Shown here: positions 8,925 to 17,713 of the stretch, piece after piece
Layout of the letters: each line of letters opens with the position of its first letter
Numbering within the stretch: the first letter of the stretch is position 1
Source: Flavobacteriales bacterium
Lineage (GTDB): Bacteria; Bacteroidota; Bacteroidia; Flavobacteriales; Schleiferiaceae
Direction: 5' to 3'
NCBI GenBank assembly: GCA_017795025.1
Contig: CP051243.1
Coordinates: 3,248,897 to 3,312,896 of the forward strand
DNA: 64,000 bases
Translations under genes and position numbers: made by a program
The notes under the pieces: generated by a model
The model's database searches: none
The model's input: only the letters and a program-made list of their open reading frames with translations
Told to the model about the DNA's origin: nothing

Positions 8925-11300
8925 TTAGAAATTGAAATTCCAGGTTACAGATGGGATGATGGTTCCAAATATGCTCAATTGCACCGCCTGAGTGTTTAGG
9001 TTGGTCGTTTGTGCCCCATTTAAATTATCCTGCTGCTCAAAATAGATGGAGTAGGCATTTCTACGGGCGTAAACGTTATAAATTCCTATAGACCAGGAGG
9101 AGTAAAATTTCTTGCCTTCCACCTTTGGGGGCGTGTAATTGGCCGAAAGGTCCAGTCGGTGGTAATCCGGAATACGATAGGAATTACGATCCCTATAAAT
9201 GGGCACCACCCAATCTTCCACCTGAAACTTGCCTTCGGGAGGCGTAATAGGGCGACCCGTTTGGTACGTGAAATTCATTCCAATATCCCATTTGGAACTG
9301 AGCTTGTAATTTAAAACCAGAGAGATGTCGTGGCGTTTGTCATAGTTGGCCGCATACCATTCCCCGGCATTAATGGCTAAGTCGGGCGTTGCCCCTTCCA
9401 CCTTAAGCTCTGTTTTAGATAAGGTGTAGCTCAGCCATCCCGTTATGCGCCCTTGCTGCTTTCGCAGATAAAATTCCAAACCATAAGAACGGCCTATACC
9501 CGGTAGAATTTCCGTTTCAATGGTTTCATTAAAAATGAGATCTGCTCCATTACGGTAATCCACGATGTTTTGAAAATCCTTGTAGTAAGATTCAACCGAC
9601 AGTTCATATTTGTTGTCCAGGAAATTTTGGAAATAACCGGCCGCCACCTGATTTACAGTAGCAGGCTTGATATGCATGCCTGCCGGACGGTATAAGTCTA
9701 CCGGCGTTGGAGCAGTAGTATTGCTGATTAGATAGATATATTGACGGGTGCGATTATAGCTAGCTTTAATACTTTTTTCGTCATCCAATCGATAATTAAG
9801 GGCCAAGCGTGGTTCCAAACCTTCCAAGCCATTGTAAGCTTTGATTATTTCCCCGCTCTCGTAGGTTCTGCTCTCAATTACTTGATCCTCCAAGGGTAAT
9901 TCCTGGTCTTGATAAATGTTTTTGGTTTGCGCCCCCAAATTGTAAAAGGAGGAATAGCGAAGGCCGTATTGTAGGGTTAAACGCGTGTTTAACCGATATT
10001 CATGACTAAAGTAGAGTGAAGGCTCTAAGGCATATTCCTCTTGCAATTGGAGTTCTACCGAACCTGTTATGGTGCCCGGTTTAAAGCGGTAATAAATCCC
10101 TTCAATTCCAAATTCAAATTCGCTCTTCGAATTGGCGTACCAGGTATATTGATTTTTAAAGTGGTAGTCTTGAATGGTGGACTGCAACCTAAAATTAAAA
10201 GCGTCGTCTTCGGGGGTTCCTAAGGCATAAGTGTAATCACTAAAAATTGCCGTGAAGTTGGAAAACAAATCATCGCTAAACAGGTGATTCCAGCGCAAGG
10301 AGGTGGTGGCGTTCCCCCATTCAAATCCAAATAAATCGTTTATTCCAAATACATCACGACCATAATAACCGCTCAAATAAAGACGGTCATTTTCGCCAAG
10401 GATGTAATTCAATTTGGCGTTAAAGTCATAAAAGTAAAGGGTGTTTTCGGAGATGTTTTCATCGGGGCTGAGAAATAAGAAAACATCGGCATAGGAACGA
10501 CGGCCAGCGAACATAAAGGCTGATTTCTCTTTAACGATGGGGCCTTCGAGGAGTAGTCGCGAGGAAAGAAGGCCAATGCCCCCTGTGCCGGAAAATTCGC
10601 GATTGTTTCCGTCTTTCTGACGAACGTCTACCACCGAGCTTAGACGTCCACCGTAACGCGATGGAATTCCACCCTTATACAGTTTTACATCTTTAACCGC
10701 ATCAGCATTAAAGATGGAGAAAAAGCCAAAAAGGTGGGAAGAGTTGTAAATCGGAGCTTCATCAAGCAAAATTAGATTCTGGTCGGTATTCCCTCCACGT
10801 ACATTAAAACCATTGGAAGCTTCACCAACAGTGCTGATTCCTGGAAGTAATGTTAAACTACGGATGATATCGACCTCACCCAAGAGCGCCGGCATTTTCT
10901 TTACATCTTTCACATCGAGTTGGGCAACACTCATTTCAACGCTGCTCACATTTCGATCCAGCTTTTCGGAGGTAACTACAACCTCCTGCAGTTCCGTACT
11001 GTTCTCTTTTAACTCCCAATTTAATTTAGTATCAGAATCCAGTACGATGCTCTTTTCCTGACTTTCATAGCCGATGTATTGCACGCTAAAATTGTACTCT
11101 CCCGGAGGCAAACTGATGGAGTAGTATCCGTAGCTATTGGTCGTGGTTCCAGCGCCCATACTGGGGATTACAATGTTTACCCCAATTAATTCTTCTCCTG
11201 TTGCAGCATCTCGAACATAGCCGCTAAGACTATATTGATCATTTTGAGCCCATAATGCGTTATAGGATAACAGAAGAACGAAGAGCAGTGCTCTTTTCAT
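8925..11300 (-). CDS. TonB-dependent receptor with carboxypeptidase-like N-terminal domain
   Basis: A 791-residue outer-membrane receptor. After the signal peptide (to about residue 19) comes a CarboxypepD_reg-like beta sandwich (SLSGYVRDAATGEELIGVNI), then the plug (SEKLDRNVSSVEMSVAQL, GFNVRGGNTDQNLILLDEAPIYNSSHLFG) and a 22-strand barrel rich in aromatic residues ending in WNFNF. Receptors of this type move large or scarce substrates into the periplasm using TonB energy. The substrate is not deducible; the DUF4249 partner downstream is the usual companion. It is read from a TACATTTG promoter divergent from prc. Confidence 0.93.
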   Translation of the reverse strand: MKRALLFVLLLSYNALWAQNDQYSLSGYVRDAATGEELIGVNIVIPSMGAGTTTNSYGYYSISLPPGEYNFSVQYIGYESQEKSIVLDSDTKLNWELKENSTELQEVVVTSEKLDRNVSSVEMSVAQLDVKDVKKMPALLGEVDIIRSLTLLPGISTVGEASNGFNVRGGNTDQNLILLDEAPIYNSSHLFGFFSIFNADAVKDVKLYKGGIPSRYGGRLSSVVDVRQKDGNNREFSGTGGIGLLSSRLLLEGPIVKEKSAFMFAGRRSYADVFLFLSPDENISENTLYFYDFNAKLNYILGENDRLYLSGYYGRDVFGINDLFGFEWGNATTSLRWNHLFSDDLFSNFTAIFSDYTYALGTPEDDAFNFRLQSTIQDYHFKNQYTWYANSKSEFEFGIEGIYYRFKPGTITGSVELQLQEEYALEPSLYFSHEYRLNTRLTLQYGLRYSSFYNLGAQTKNIYQDQELPLEDQVIESRTYESGEIIKAYNGLEGLEPRLALNYRLDDEKSIKASYNRTRQYIYLISNTTAPTPVDLYRPAGMHIKPATVNQVAAGYFQNFLDNKYELSVESYYKDFQNIVDYRNGADLIFNETIETEILPGIGRSYGLEFYLRKQQGRITGWLSYTLSKTELKVEGATPDLAINAGEWYAANYDKRHDISLVLNYKLSSKWDIGMNFTYQTGRPITPPEGKFQVEDWVVPIYRDRNSYRIPDYHRLDLSANYTPPKVEGKKFYSSWSIGIYNVYARRNAYSIYFEQQDNLNGAQTTNLNTQAVQLSIFGTIIPSVTWNFNF

Positions 11301-11380
11301 TTTAACTTTAGTTTAGTTGAACGGCCTTGATAAGCATTAAAAAAAGAACTTACTTTAGCCTCATATCGTTCATGAAGCGG

Positions 11381-11388
11381 CAAATGTA
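11381..11388 (-). promoter_or_regulatory. -7 element TACATTTG, TonB receptor promoter
   Basis: CAAATGTA on the plus strand, 80 bases from the receptor start. For the divergent prc only an imperfect CAATTTTG (11417-11424) is seen. Confidence 0.45.
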
Positions 11389-11452
11389 CTTCCCTTTTTT
11401 GGGCGCTTTTACCGAACAATTTTGATTTAACATAGAATTAAGCCAGCATTAT

Positions 11453-13570
11453 ATGTCAGTACTTAAGGGTCTGAATCGTTTCAGAATAGTAATCCTCCTT
11501 TTCGCAATTGGTTTAGGATTAGCTTTTTATCCTCCTTCTCCGAAGTCCGATGAAAAGGATAAGGTGATTATGAATATCATCTATCAAGTTTTAAAGGCCA
11601 ACCATTTTTCGCCCCAAACTTTGGATGATGACTTTTCGGAAAAGGTGTATGAAGGATTCCTTGAAAACCTAGATTACAATAAACGCTTCTTTATTAAGGA
11701 AGACATTGAGGCTCTTTCCGCTTTTGAGAAGGAAGTGGACGACCAAATTCGTCGTTCCGATTTAAGCTTCTTCAATCAAGCCTTGGAGCGCTATCAGGAA
11801 CGTTACAGCTATGTAAAGACCTTTTATCAAGAGCTCTTAGCGGAGCCGATGGACCTAGAGAAAGTAGAGTCTTATCAAACAAATGATGATAAAGTGGAAT
11901 ACGTAGAGAGTTTAGAAGAGCTGCAAAACCGCTGGCGGCAATATTTCAAGTATCGAATTCTTTTGCGTATAGATGATATGCTTCTTGACCAGGAAAACGA
12001 TTCCGCTGGAACCGAGGAAGTTTTGAGTCTGGCCGAAATGGAAGTAAAAGCCAGAGAAAAGGAGCTTGAGGTGCATGAAGACTGGTTCAAAACCCTCGAT
12101 GATTTAGAGCGACTAGATTGGGTAGCGGCCTATATGAATGCCATCACAGCCTTGTACGATCCGCATACTCAGTACTTCCCACCAGAGAAGAAAGAGGACT
12201 TTGAAATTAATATGACGGGGCAACTACAAGGGATAGGTGCTCAACTTCAACAAAAAGGCGATTACATCACCATTTCTAAGGTAATTGTAGGAAGTCCTTG
12301 CTGGAAACAAGGGGATTTAGAAGTAGGAGATAAAATCTTAAAAGTAACTCAAGAAGACGGGGAGGTTACCGATTTAGTGGGCATGAGTGTGCGCAAAGCC
12401 GTTAACTTCATTCGAGGTCCTAAGGGAACCAAGGTGACTTTAAGTGTGCGCAAAATTGATGGCACCAAGCAAGAGATTCCAATCATTAGAGATATCGTTG
12501 AACTCGAATCCACATTTGCAAAATCTACCGTTTTAGGAGAGGGCTCTGAGAAAGTTGGTTATATCCGTTTGCCCAAATTCTACGTAAACTTTTACGGAGA
12601 GAGTAATCATGATTGTGCTGAAGATGTGGCCAAAGAGCTAGAGAAGCTTAAAGCAGAAGGTGTTACAAGCGTTATCCTTGACTTACGTAATAATGGAGGC
12701 GGTAGCCTGCAAGGGGTTATTGATATTGTAGGCTTGTTTATTGACAAGGGACCGGTGGTGCAGGTTAAAGCTTCTGGTCGTAAGCCTAAAGTGCTTTCCG
12801 ATACTAAAGGAGGCGTAGTGTATGACGGGCCCTTGGTGGTAATGACCAATAAGTTTAGCGCTTCCGCTTCCGAGATTTTTGCAGCGGCCATACAGGACTA
12901 TAAGCGTGGGATTATTATCGGTAGCAATTCTACCTTTGGTAAGGGTACCGTGCAAAATGTAGTAGATATGGACCGTGCTGTAACCCTTGCTTATAGCGAC
13001 TTGAAACCCTTAGGAGCCCTAAAGCTTACTATTCAAAAATACTACCGCATTAACGGCGGTACTCCACAGTTAAAGGGAGTTCAGCCCGATATTATTACGC
13101 CAGACAATTATATGTATATCCCTTATGGAGAGAAGGAGCAGGACTATGCCCTACCATATGATGAAATTGATGCGGCGGATTATTCCGTTTGGAAATCGGG
13201 GGTTGCCGCTTATCCAGAGGTCATCAAGCGCAGTAAGGAGCGCATGGATACCAATGCGAAGTTTAGCTTGATTGAGCAATACGCGCGCTGGATTAAGGAG
13301 GAACAAGAGCAAACCTTGGTCCCATTAAGCTTAACTGAATTTAGAGCCTACCAAGAACAGTATCGTCAGGAAGCTAAGCAGTATAAAGGGATGCGTCAAA
13401 GTCAAGCCGAATTGGAGATTAATTCTAATACGGCCGACTTGGAAACTATCAATGCTTCCGAGGAAAACCTCGAGAAACGCGATAGCTGGCATAAGTCCTT
13501 GCGCAAGGATTTGTATTTAAGTGAAGCCTATTTGGTAGCTTTAGACCTTAGTGCCAACTACGAGCTTTGA
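11453..13570 (+). CDS. prc: Carboxy-terminal processing peptidase, Prc/Tsp type (S41)
   Basis: A 705-residue periplasmic protease, the long Prc type. The N-terminal membrane or signal segment (about 10-27) is followed by the helical TSP N-terminal domain (DDDFSEKVYEGFLENLDYNKRFF), a PDZ domain (about 235-330) and the S41 catalytic domain. The Ser/Lys dyad fits S471 in FSASASEIFAAA and K497 in TFGKGTVQ; the Ser-Lys spacing is one residue longer than in E. coli Prc. The C-terminal DUF3340-like helical region is present. It trims or degrades periplasmic and envelope proteins with non-polar C-termini. Its stop overlaps the TTG start of the permease gene (TTGA), implying translational coupling. 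Confidence 0.95.
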   Translation: MSVLKGLNRFRIVILLFAIGLGLAFYPPSPKSDEKDKVIMNIIYQVLKANHFSPQTLDDDFSEKVYEGFLENLDYNKRFFIKEDIEALSAFEKEVDDQIRRSDLSFFNQALERYQERYSYVKTFYQELLAEPMDLEKVESYQTNDDKVEYVESLEELQNRWRQYFKYRILLRIDDMLLDQENDSAGTEEVLSLAEMEVKAREKELEVHEDWFKTLDDLERLDWVAAYMNAITALYDPHTQYFPPEKKEDFEINMTGQLQGIGAQLQQKGDYITISKVIVGSPCWKQGDLEVGDKILKVTQEDGEVTDLVGMSVRKAVNFIRGPKGTKVTLSVRKIDGTKQEIPIIRDIVELESTFAKSTVLGEGSEKVGYIRLPKFYVNFYGESNHDCAEDVAKELEKLKAEGVTSVILDLRNNGGGSLQGVIDIVGLFIDKGPVVQVKASGRKPKVLSDTKGGVVYDGPLVVMTNKFSASASEIFAAAIQDYKRGIIIGSNSTFGKGTVQNVVDMDRAVTLAYSDLKPLGALKLTIQKYYRINGGTPQLKGVQPDIITPDNYMYIPYGEKEQDYALPYDEIDAADYSVWKSGVAAYPEVIKRSKERMDTNAKFSLIEQYARWIKEEQEQTLVPLSLTEFRAYQEQYRQEAKQYKGMRQSQAELEINSNTADLETINASEENLEKRDSWHKSLRKDLYLSEAYLVALDLSANYEL

Positions 13571-14640
13571 AAATAATTAAAGGTATATGGAAGGACCCTC
13601 TGGGAGCAGCGGGTATCCTTGTAATTAGCATGAGCGCCTTTTTGGCGCTCTTTGCTTATGCCTTTATTGAGGATAAAACGCCGAATGCTAATGAAATGCA
13701 CTTGGCCTTAGCTAATCAAGCCCCTGGTTTTGAGGTTACGATGCTAGCCTTACCGGCGGAGGTTGAGCCACAAAGCTGGTGGACTAGTTTTTGGCAAGGG
13801 AAACCATCTGCTTATTATCGAATACCGCTAGAGTCGCACCAGTTAAAGTGGGATACCCTGTATTACCGTGAATATGGGCAGGCAGAATCGGCTACCCAGA
13901 AAAAGCTAGCTTTATCGGATTATTACAGTTCCCAAAAAATTCGCGACAAGGTTTATCTTCAAAAGAAGCACTTTCTTTTTGGCTCCGACCGCTTTGGAAG
14001 AGACCTTTTTAGTCGATTAATCTTGGGGGCTAGGGTTTCTTTTTCCGTTGGATTTTTAGCGGTTCTTATATCCTTGCTCATTGGGATTCCCTTGGGTGCA
14101 ATGGCCGCTTACTACGGTTCCTGGGTGGATAAGCTCATTCTTTGGTTTATTAACGTGGTTTGGTCCATTCCTGGGCTGCTGCTGGTTATTGCCATCACCC
14201 TAGCGCTTGGCAAGGGACTATGGCAGGTTTACATAGCCATTGGCTTTACCATGTGGGTAGAAGTGGCTCGAGTCATTCGTGGACAAATTCTCAGTATCAA
14301 AGAGAAGGAGTATATCCAAGCGGCTCGAGTCCTGGCTTTCTCGGATTTCCGGATCATCTTTAGGCATATTCTACCCAATGCGATTGCGCCTTTAATTGTA
14401 ATATCTGCGGCCAATTTCGCCGCAGCCATTTTAATTGAGAGTGGTTTGAGCTTTTTAGGCTTAGGAGCACAACCACCCACTCCTACTTGGGGTACAATGA
14501 TTAAGGATCATTATGCCTATTTGATTGTAGATAAAGCTTATTTGGCCATTATTCCTGGCATGGCCATCATGTTCCTAGTTTTGGCATTTATGTTTGTAGG
14601 AAATGCCTTGCGGGATGTTTTGGATATTCGTTCGCACTAA
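13567..14640 (+). CDS. ABC transporter permease, DppC/OppC type
   Basis: A 357-residue inner-membrane permease. It has an N-terminal membrane segment (about 13-35), a long extracytoplasmic stretch to about residue 125, and the binding-protein-dependent transport domain with five membrane segments. The motifs FGSDRFGRDLFSRLILGARVS and the EAA loop (YIQAARVLAFSDFRIIFRHILPNAIAPL) are diagnostic of the oligopeptide/dipeptide family. The start is a TTG that overlaps the prc stop by four bases; no in-frame ATG gives the N-terminal segment. There is no partner permease, ATPase or binding protein nearby, so the rest of the transporter must be elsewhere. Its stop overlaps the next gene on the opposite strand by four bases (CTAA). 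Confidence 0.92.
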   Translation: MKIIKGIWKDPLGAAGILVISMSAFLALFAYAFIEDKTPNANEMHLALANQAPGFEVTMLALPAEVEPQSWWTSFWQGKPSAYYRIPLESHQLKWDTLYYREYGQAESATQKKLALSDYYSSQKIRDKVYLQKKHFLFGSDRFGRDLFSRLILGARVSFSVGFLAVLISLLIGIPLGAMAAYYGSWVDKLILWFINVVWSIPGLLLVIAITLALGKGLWQVYIAIGFTMWVEVARVIRGQILSIKEKEYIQAARVLAFSDFRIIFRHILPNAIAPLIVISAANFAAAILIESGLSFLGLGAQPPTPTWGTMIKDHYAYLIVDKAYLAIIPGMAIMFLVLAFMFVGNALRDVLDIRSH

Positions 14641-15233
14641 AAGTTAATTTGCAAGCCGACTTGCTGAGGGCCCAAACGAAGATTATCTAAAACAGGAAGC
14701 AGGTCCTGATTGAAGTGATGTTTGTGAACCCAATACATGATAATATCAAAAGTGAGGAGAAAAGCACCGTTAACCATCACGGCTCTACCAAAACCATCAA
14801 ATCGCCCGGGATTGTCTTGTCGCCTCGCGTATTCTTTGAGATATAAGCCACCAGCTACATAGGCTAAATCAAGCGCAGCATTTACCGCTAATATTTTTTC
14901 GATTGCATACTGTTCTTGCAAGCTTTCGCTGATGCTTAGCCATTCTAAGCCTTGGATGCTTTGATAGTAGCCAAAACCGGCTATGGCCAGGTTTACGGCA
15001 TTCCAACCAATATTCATTTGATGGTAGGATTGCTTGATGGAATTTGATTGCCCTAGCTGACTGGCACTCCATCCTATGTTGAGTAAAGCCCAGGCCCCTA
15101 AAATTTGCATTCCTTGCTTATTCAGATTAAGGCGAGCCGCATCGAAGTCGGCCAGAGTTTGACGGCTATCAATTTGAGCATTAAGGGCGAGGCCCATAAT
15201 TAAGCTAAGAAGAATGGTGAACTGTAAACGCAT
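14637..15233 (-). CDS. Hypothetical membrane-associated protein (possibly DUF6992-like)
   Basis: A 198-residue protein with an N-terminal signal-like segment (MRLQFTILLSLIMGLALNAQ) and about four hydrophobic stretches rich in small residues (ILGAWALLNIGWSASQLG, AVNLAIAGFGYYQSIQG, ALDLAYVAGGLYL, VNGAFLLTFDIIMYWVH). Similar small Bacteroidota proteins with alternating Gly/Ala helices are known, but I cannot give a function. It sits alone between convergent oppC-type and aat genes, 34 bases from aat, with no clear -7 element, so it may be read from the upstream operon. Confidence 0.65.
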   Translation of the reverse strand: MRLQFTILLSLIMGLALNAQIDSRQTLADFDAARLNLNKQGMQILGAWALLNIGWSASQLGQSNSIKQSYHQMNIGWNAVNLAIAGFGYYQSIQGLEWLSISESLQEQYAIEKILAVNAALDLAYVAGGLYLKEYARRQDNPGRFDGFGRAVMVNGAFLLTFDIIMYWVHKHHFNQDLLPVLDNLRLGPQQVGLQINF

Positions 15234-15267
15234 ACAGGCATAAGTGCTTAGGGCCCGAAATGTTCAA

Positions 15268-15954
15268 TTACTTAAAGATTTCCTCCCAATCAGGATGGTC
15301 GTTTAAGACATTCTTAAGCTCGCGCATGAAGCTCGCGCGTGAAACCCGATAGGCGCCTAAACTGGCTAGGTAGGAGTTATAAACTTGGCAGTCAATTAAG
15401 GGTATTCCCCAATACTCAAGTCGTTTACACAAATGGATAAAGCAAATTTTACCGGCATTACTAACTTTAGAAAACATGGACTCTCCCGAAAAACTAGCCC
15501 CGGTACTAAGGCCGTATAACCCACCGACCAATTCATTGTTTAGCCAAGCCTCTACACTAAAGGCATGGCCTTGCTCATGGAGCGTCTTAAAGCTACTTAC
15601 ATGATTTTCGGTAATCCAAGTGCCGTTTTGTCCTGGTCGATCGATTTTCTTGCAGGCCTCCAATACTTGGTCAAAGGCCTGGTTGAAGGTGATTTTAAAC
15701 TTCTTTTGATTTAATAGATTTCTACTGCTCTTAGAAATGTGTACATCTTCCGGCCTCAGGACCATTCGCTCTAAAGGGCTCCACCATAGGATTTCTGATT
15801 CAGGCTCATTCCAAGGGAAAATCCCTTTTTGATAAGCCGCTAATAGGGTTTTAGGATTAATGGAACCGCCAATAGCTACTATTCCTTCCTTCTCGTCCCA
15901 AAGCTCTGCATCGGGAAACCAAGTGCTATTTTCTTCAAGCTGAATAATGGGCAT
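15268..15954 (-). CDS. aat: Leucyl/phenylalanyl-tRNA--protein transferase
   Basis: A 228-residue enzyme that adds Leu or Phe from charged tRNA to proteins with N-terminal Arg or Lys, marking them for ClpAP-type degradation (N-degron pathway). The family signatures are clear: GIVAIGG near the N-terminus, YQKGIFPWNEPESEILWWSP, and GGLYGLSTGASFSGESMFS. I take the ATG at 15954 (MPIIQLEENSTWFPD), which gives the normal N-terminus; the frame stays open 39 codons further upstream but that extension is unlike the family. The start overlaps the stop of the atoE-like gene by one base (TAATG), so translation is coupled. Confidence 0.95.
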   Translation of the reverse strand: MPIIQLEENSTWFPDAELWDEKEGIVAIGGSINPKTLLAAYQKGIFPWNEPESEILWWSPLERMVLRPEDVHISKSSRNLLNQKKFKITFNQAFDQVLEACKKIDRPGQNGTWITENHVSSFKTLHEQGHAFSVEAWLNNELVGGLYGLSTGASFSGESMFSKVSNAGKICFIHLCKRLEYWGIPLIDCQVYNSYLASLGAYRVSRASFMRELKNVLNDHPDWEEIFK

Positions 15955-17309
15955 TAGTAGAAACTGAGGACCGAAATAAAAATAAGGCTTCCAAGCAACA
16001 TTAGCGCTATCGTATAGGGCACAATTCGGCGCGCTTTTAAACCGGTTATTCCTAATAATGGTAGTGCCCAAAATGGCTGAAGCATATTGGTGAGTTGGTC
16101 ACCATAGGCCATAGCCATTATTGCTTTTCCATAAGGGATGCCCAAATTTTGAGCAGTTTCGAGTAATACCGGACCTTGGATGGCCCACTGGCCGCCACCA
16201 CTTGGAATAAAAACGTTTATGATTCCAGCGCTGAGAAAGGTGTACAAAGGGAAGCTGAAACTAGTGCTATGACTGCTAAAGTAGGTGCTCAGGTCGGCAA
16301 TTAAACCGCCATCACGCATGAGACCCATAATGCCAAAGTAGAGGGGGAATTGCAGTAAAATCCCAGCCGCACCTTGGATAGCATCATCGAGGGCTTTTAG
16401 GAAGGATGAGAGGCTTCGGTGAAAGCTTAAACCTAAACCTAATAAACCAAGGTTGATGAAATTGGGAGTTAGGAACTCCAGTTTTTGACTTTCAAAAGCT
16501 GTTTTAAGGGCGATAAGCAAAATGGCCAATCCAATCGCCAATCCGAACGAGCGGCTATGGTCAATTTTTTCTGCTCCGCGATAGGCACCCTCCTGTTCTT
16601 TTGCTTTCTCGGCATGAACTTCCTCTAATTGACGCGGGGCTCTTTTGGAAAGAAAGTACATCAATAGGGGTAAAGTCAGTAAGAGGATCAAGGAAGCGGT
16701 CAGGTTCATTGGCGAGTAGATAGTTGCTTCCCAAGGAATGCGGTCTGGAAGGTTTGCTACCTGATTACCGGCTAAGCTTTGTAAATGGCCAGCCTCCGCA
16801 ACTTTCAGCGGTGCACTCCCACTTAAACCGCCATGCCATACCATTAGTCCGCTGTATCCAGCAGCCCCTAAAAGACCGTAATTAAAAGCCTGCTGTTTAC
16901 GGCTAAAAAACTCTGCTGCCTTTCGGGCGATTACTGCACCAAAAACTAGGGCTAATCCCCAATTGAGAAAGGCCATTATTAAGGTGAAGAAGGTGATTAA
17001 GGCAGCGGTGCTAGACGGATCCCGACGAAGACTAAGGATCCAATCAATGAATTGGCCTACCGGTTTGGCGAGGGCTAAGATGTGGCCGAGGACTAAAATC
17101 AGCATCATCTGAACCATAAAGATCAGCAAGGGTCCGTTCCACAGACCAGCTTGCCAATCTTTAAAAGAGGATGCCACGTTTTGACTTAAGCTACCATCGG
17201 CTAAAAACCAATAGAGGCCAAAACTTAAAAGGCTTAATAATATCGCAATCGCAAAGGGCGAGGGGAGTAAAAACCGAAAGGTGTTTTCAAAGCGCTTTGC
17301 GAAACTCAT
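15954..17309 (-). CDS. Short-chain fatty acid transporter, AtoE family
   Basis: A 451-residue inner-membrane protein with about 12 hydrophobic segments. The sequences MSFAKRFENTFRFLLPSPF, TLIMAFLNWGLALVFGAVIARK, and GGGQWAIQGPVLLETAQNLG with AYGDQLTNMLQPFWALP are characteristic of the AtoE/TIGR00366 family, proposed to carry butyrate-type short-chain fatty acids. It lies six bases after DUF3127 and one base overlapping aat, inside a four-gene operon with no obvious shared pathway. Substrate assignment rests on the family only. Confidence 0.9.
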   Translation of the reverse strand: MSFAKRFENTFRFLLPSPFAIAILLSLLSFGLYWFLADGSLSQNVASSFKDWQAGLWNGPLLIFMVQMMLILVLGHILALAKPVGQFIDWILSLRRDPSSTAALITFFTLIMAFLNWGLALVFGAVIARKAAEFFSRKQQAFNYGLLGAAGYSGLMVWHGGLSGSAPLKVAEAGHLQSLAGNQVANLPDRIPWEATIYSPMNLTASLILLLTLPLLMYFLSKRAPRQLEEVHAEKAKEQEGAYRGAEKIDHSRSFGLAIGLAILLIALKTAFESQKLEFLTPNFINLGLLGLGLSFHRSLSSFLKALDDAIQGAAGILLQFPLYFGIMGLMRDGGLIADLSTYFSSHSTSFSFPLYTFLSAGIINVFIPSGGGQWAIQGPVLLETAQNLGIPYGKAIMAMAYGDQLTNMLQPFWALPLLGITGLKARRIVPYTIALMLLGSLIFISVLSFY

Positions 17310-17315
17310 AGGCGA

Positions 17316-17705
17316 TTAAAATGGTAAATCGTCGTCGTCTTCCTCGTAAGGTGCCATTCCCGGAGGAGTGCCAAAATCATTGGATGCTTTGGGCGCCTCA
17401 GTGGCATTTGGATTATTGGCGGGAGGAGCAGGGTTACTTTTTTCGATTCGCCAGCCTTGAATAGTATTGAAATATTTTACTTCTCCTTGTGGTGAAGTCC
17501 ATTCGCGACCACGAAGATTAATTCCAATGCTCACCTTTTCGCCCTCTTGAACACTGTCTAATAAGTCTGTTTTATCCTGAACAAACTCAATGCTAAGATG
17601 CTGAGGGTACTGCTCTTCGGTAGTAACCACGATTTCTCTTTTCTTGAATTTGGCACTTACTTGTTGGGTGCCACCAACGCGTTTTACGATTCCGCTTACT
17701 TCCAT
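17316..17705 (-). CDS. DUF3127 domain protein (single-stranded-DNA-binding-like fold)
   Basis: A 129-residue cytoplasmic protein. Residues 1-88 (MEVSGIVKRVGGTQQVSAKFKKREIVVTT, then QEGEKVSIGINLRGREW) match DUF3127, a small Bacteroidota family with an OB-fold-like pattern. The tail is Pro/Asn-rich and ends in the acidic patch EEDDDDLPF, resembling the acidic C-terminal tip of SSB proteins that recruits partners. A role in nucleic-acid binding is therefore plausible but is an inference. It lies eight bases after the flavin reductase gene. Confidence 0.85.
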   Translation of the reverse strand: MEVSGIVKRVGGTQQVSAKFKKREIVVTTEEQYPQHLSIEFVQDKTDLLDSVQEGEKVSIGINLRGREWTSPQGEVKYFNTIQGWRIEKSNPAPPANNPNATEAPKASNDFGTPPGMAPYEEDDDDLPF

Positions 17706-17713
17706 AATGGATT

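Noticed and set aside
11417-11424. CAATTTTG as the prc -7 element
   Set aside because: It misses the first T of TAnnTTTG; kept only as a remark at the divergent promoter because one match is too weak.
15955-16071. 39-codon N-terminal extension of aat
   Set aside because: It runs through the end of the transporter gene and has no resemblance to the family; the ATG at 15954 gives a standard N-terminus and a TAATG overlap.
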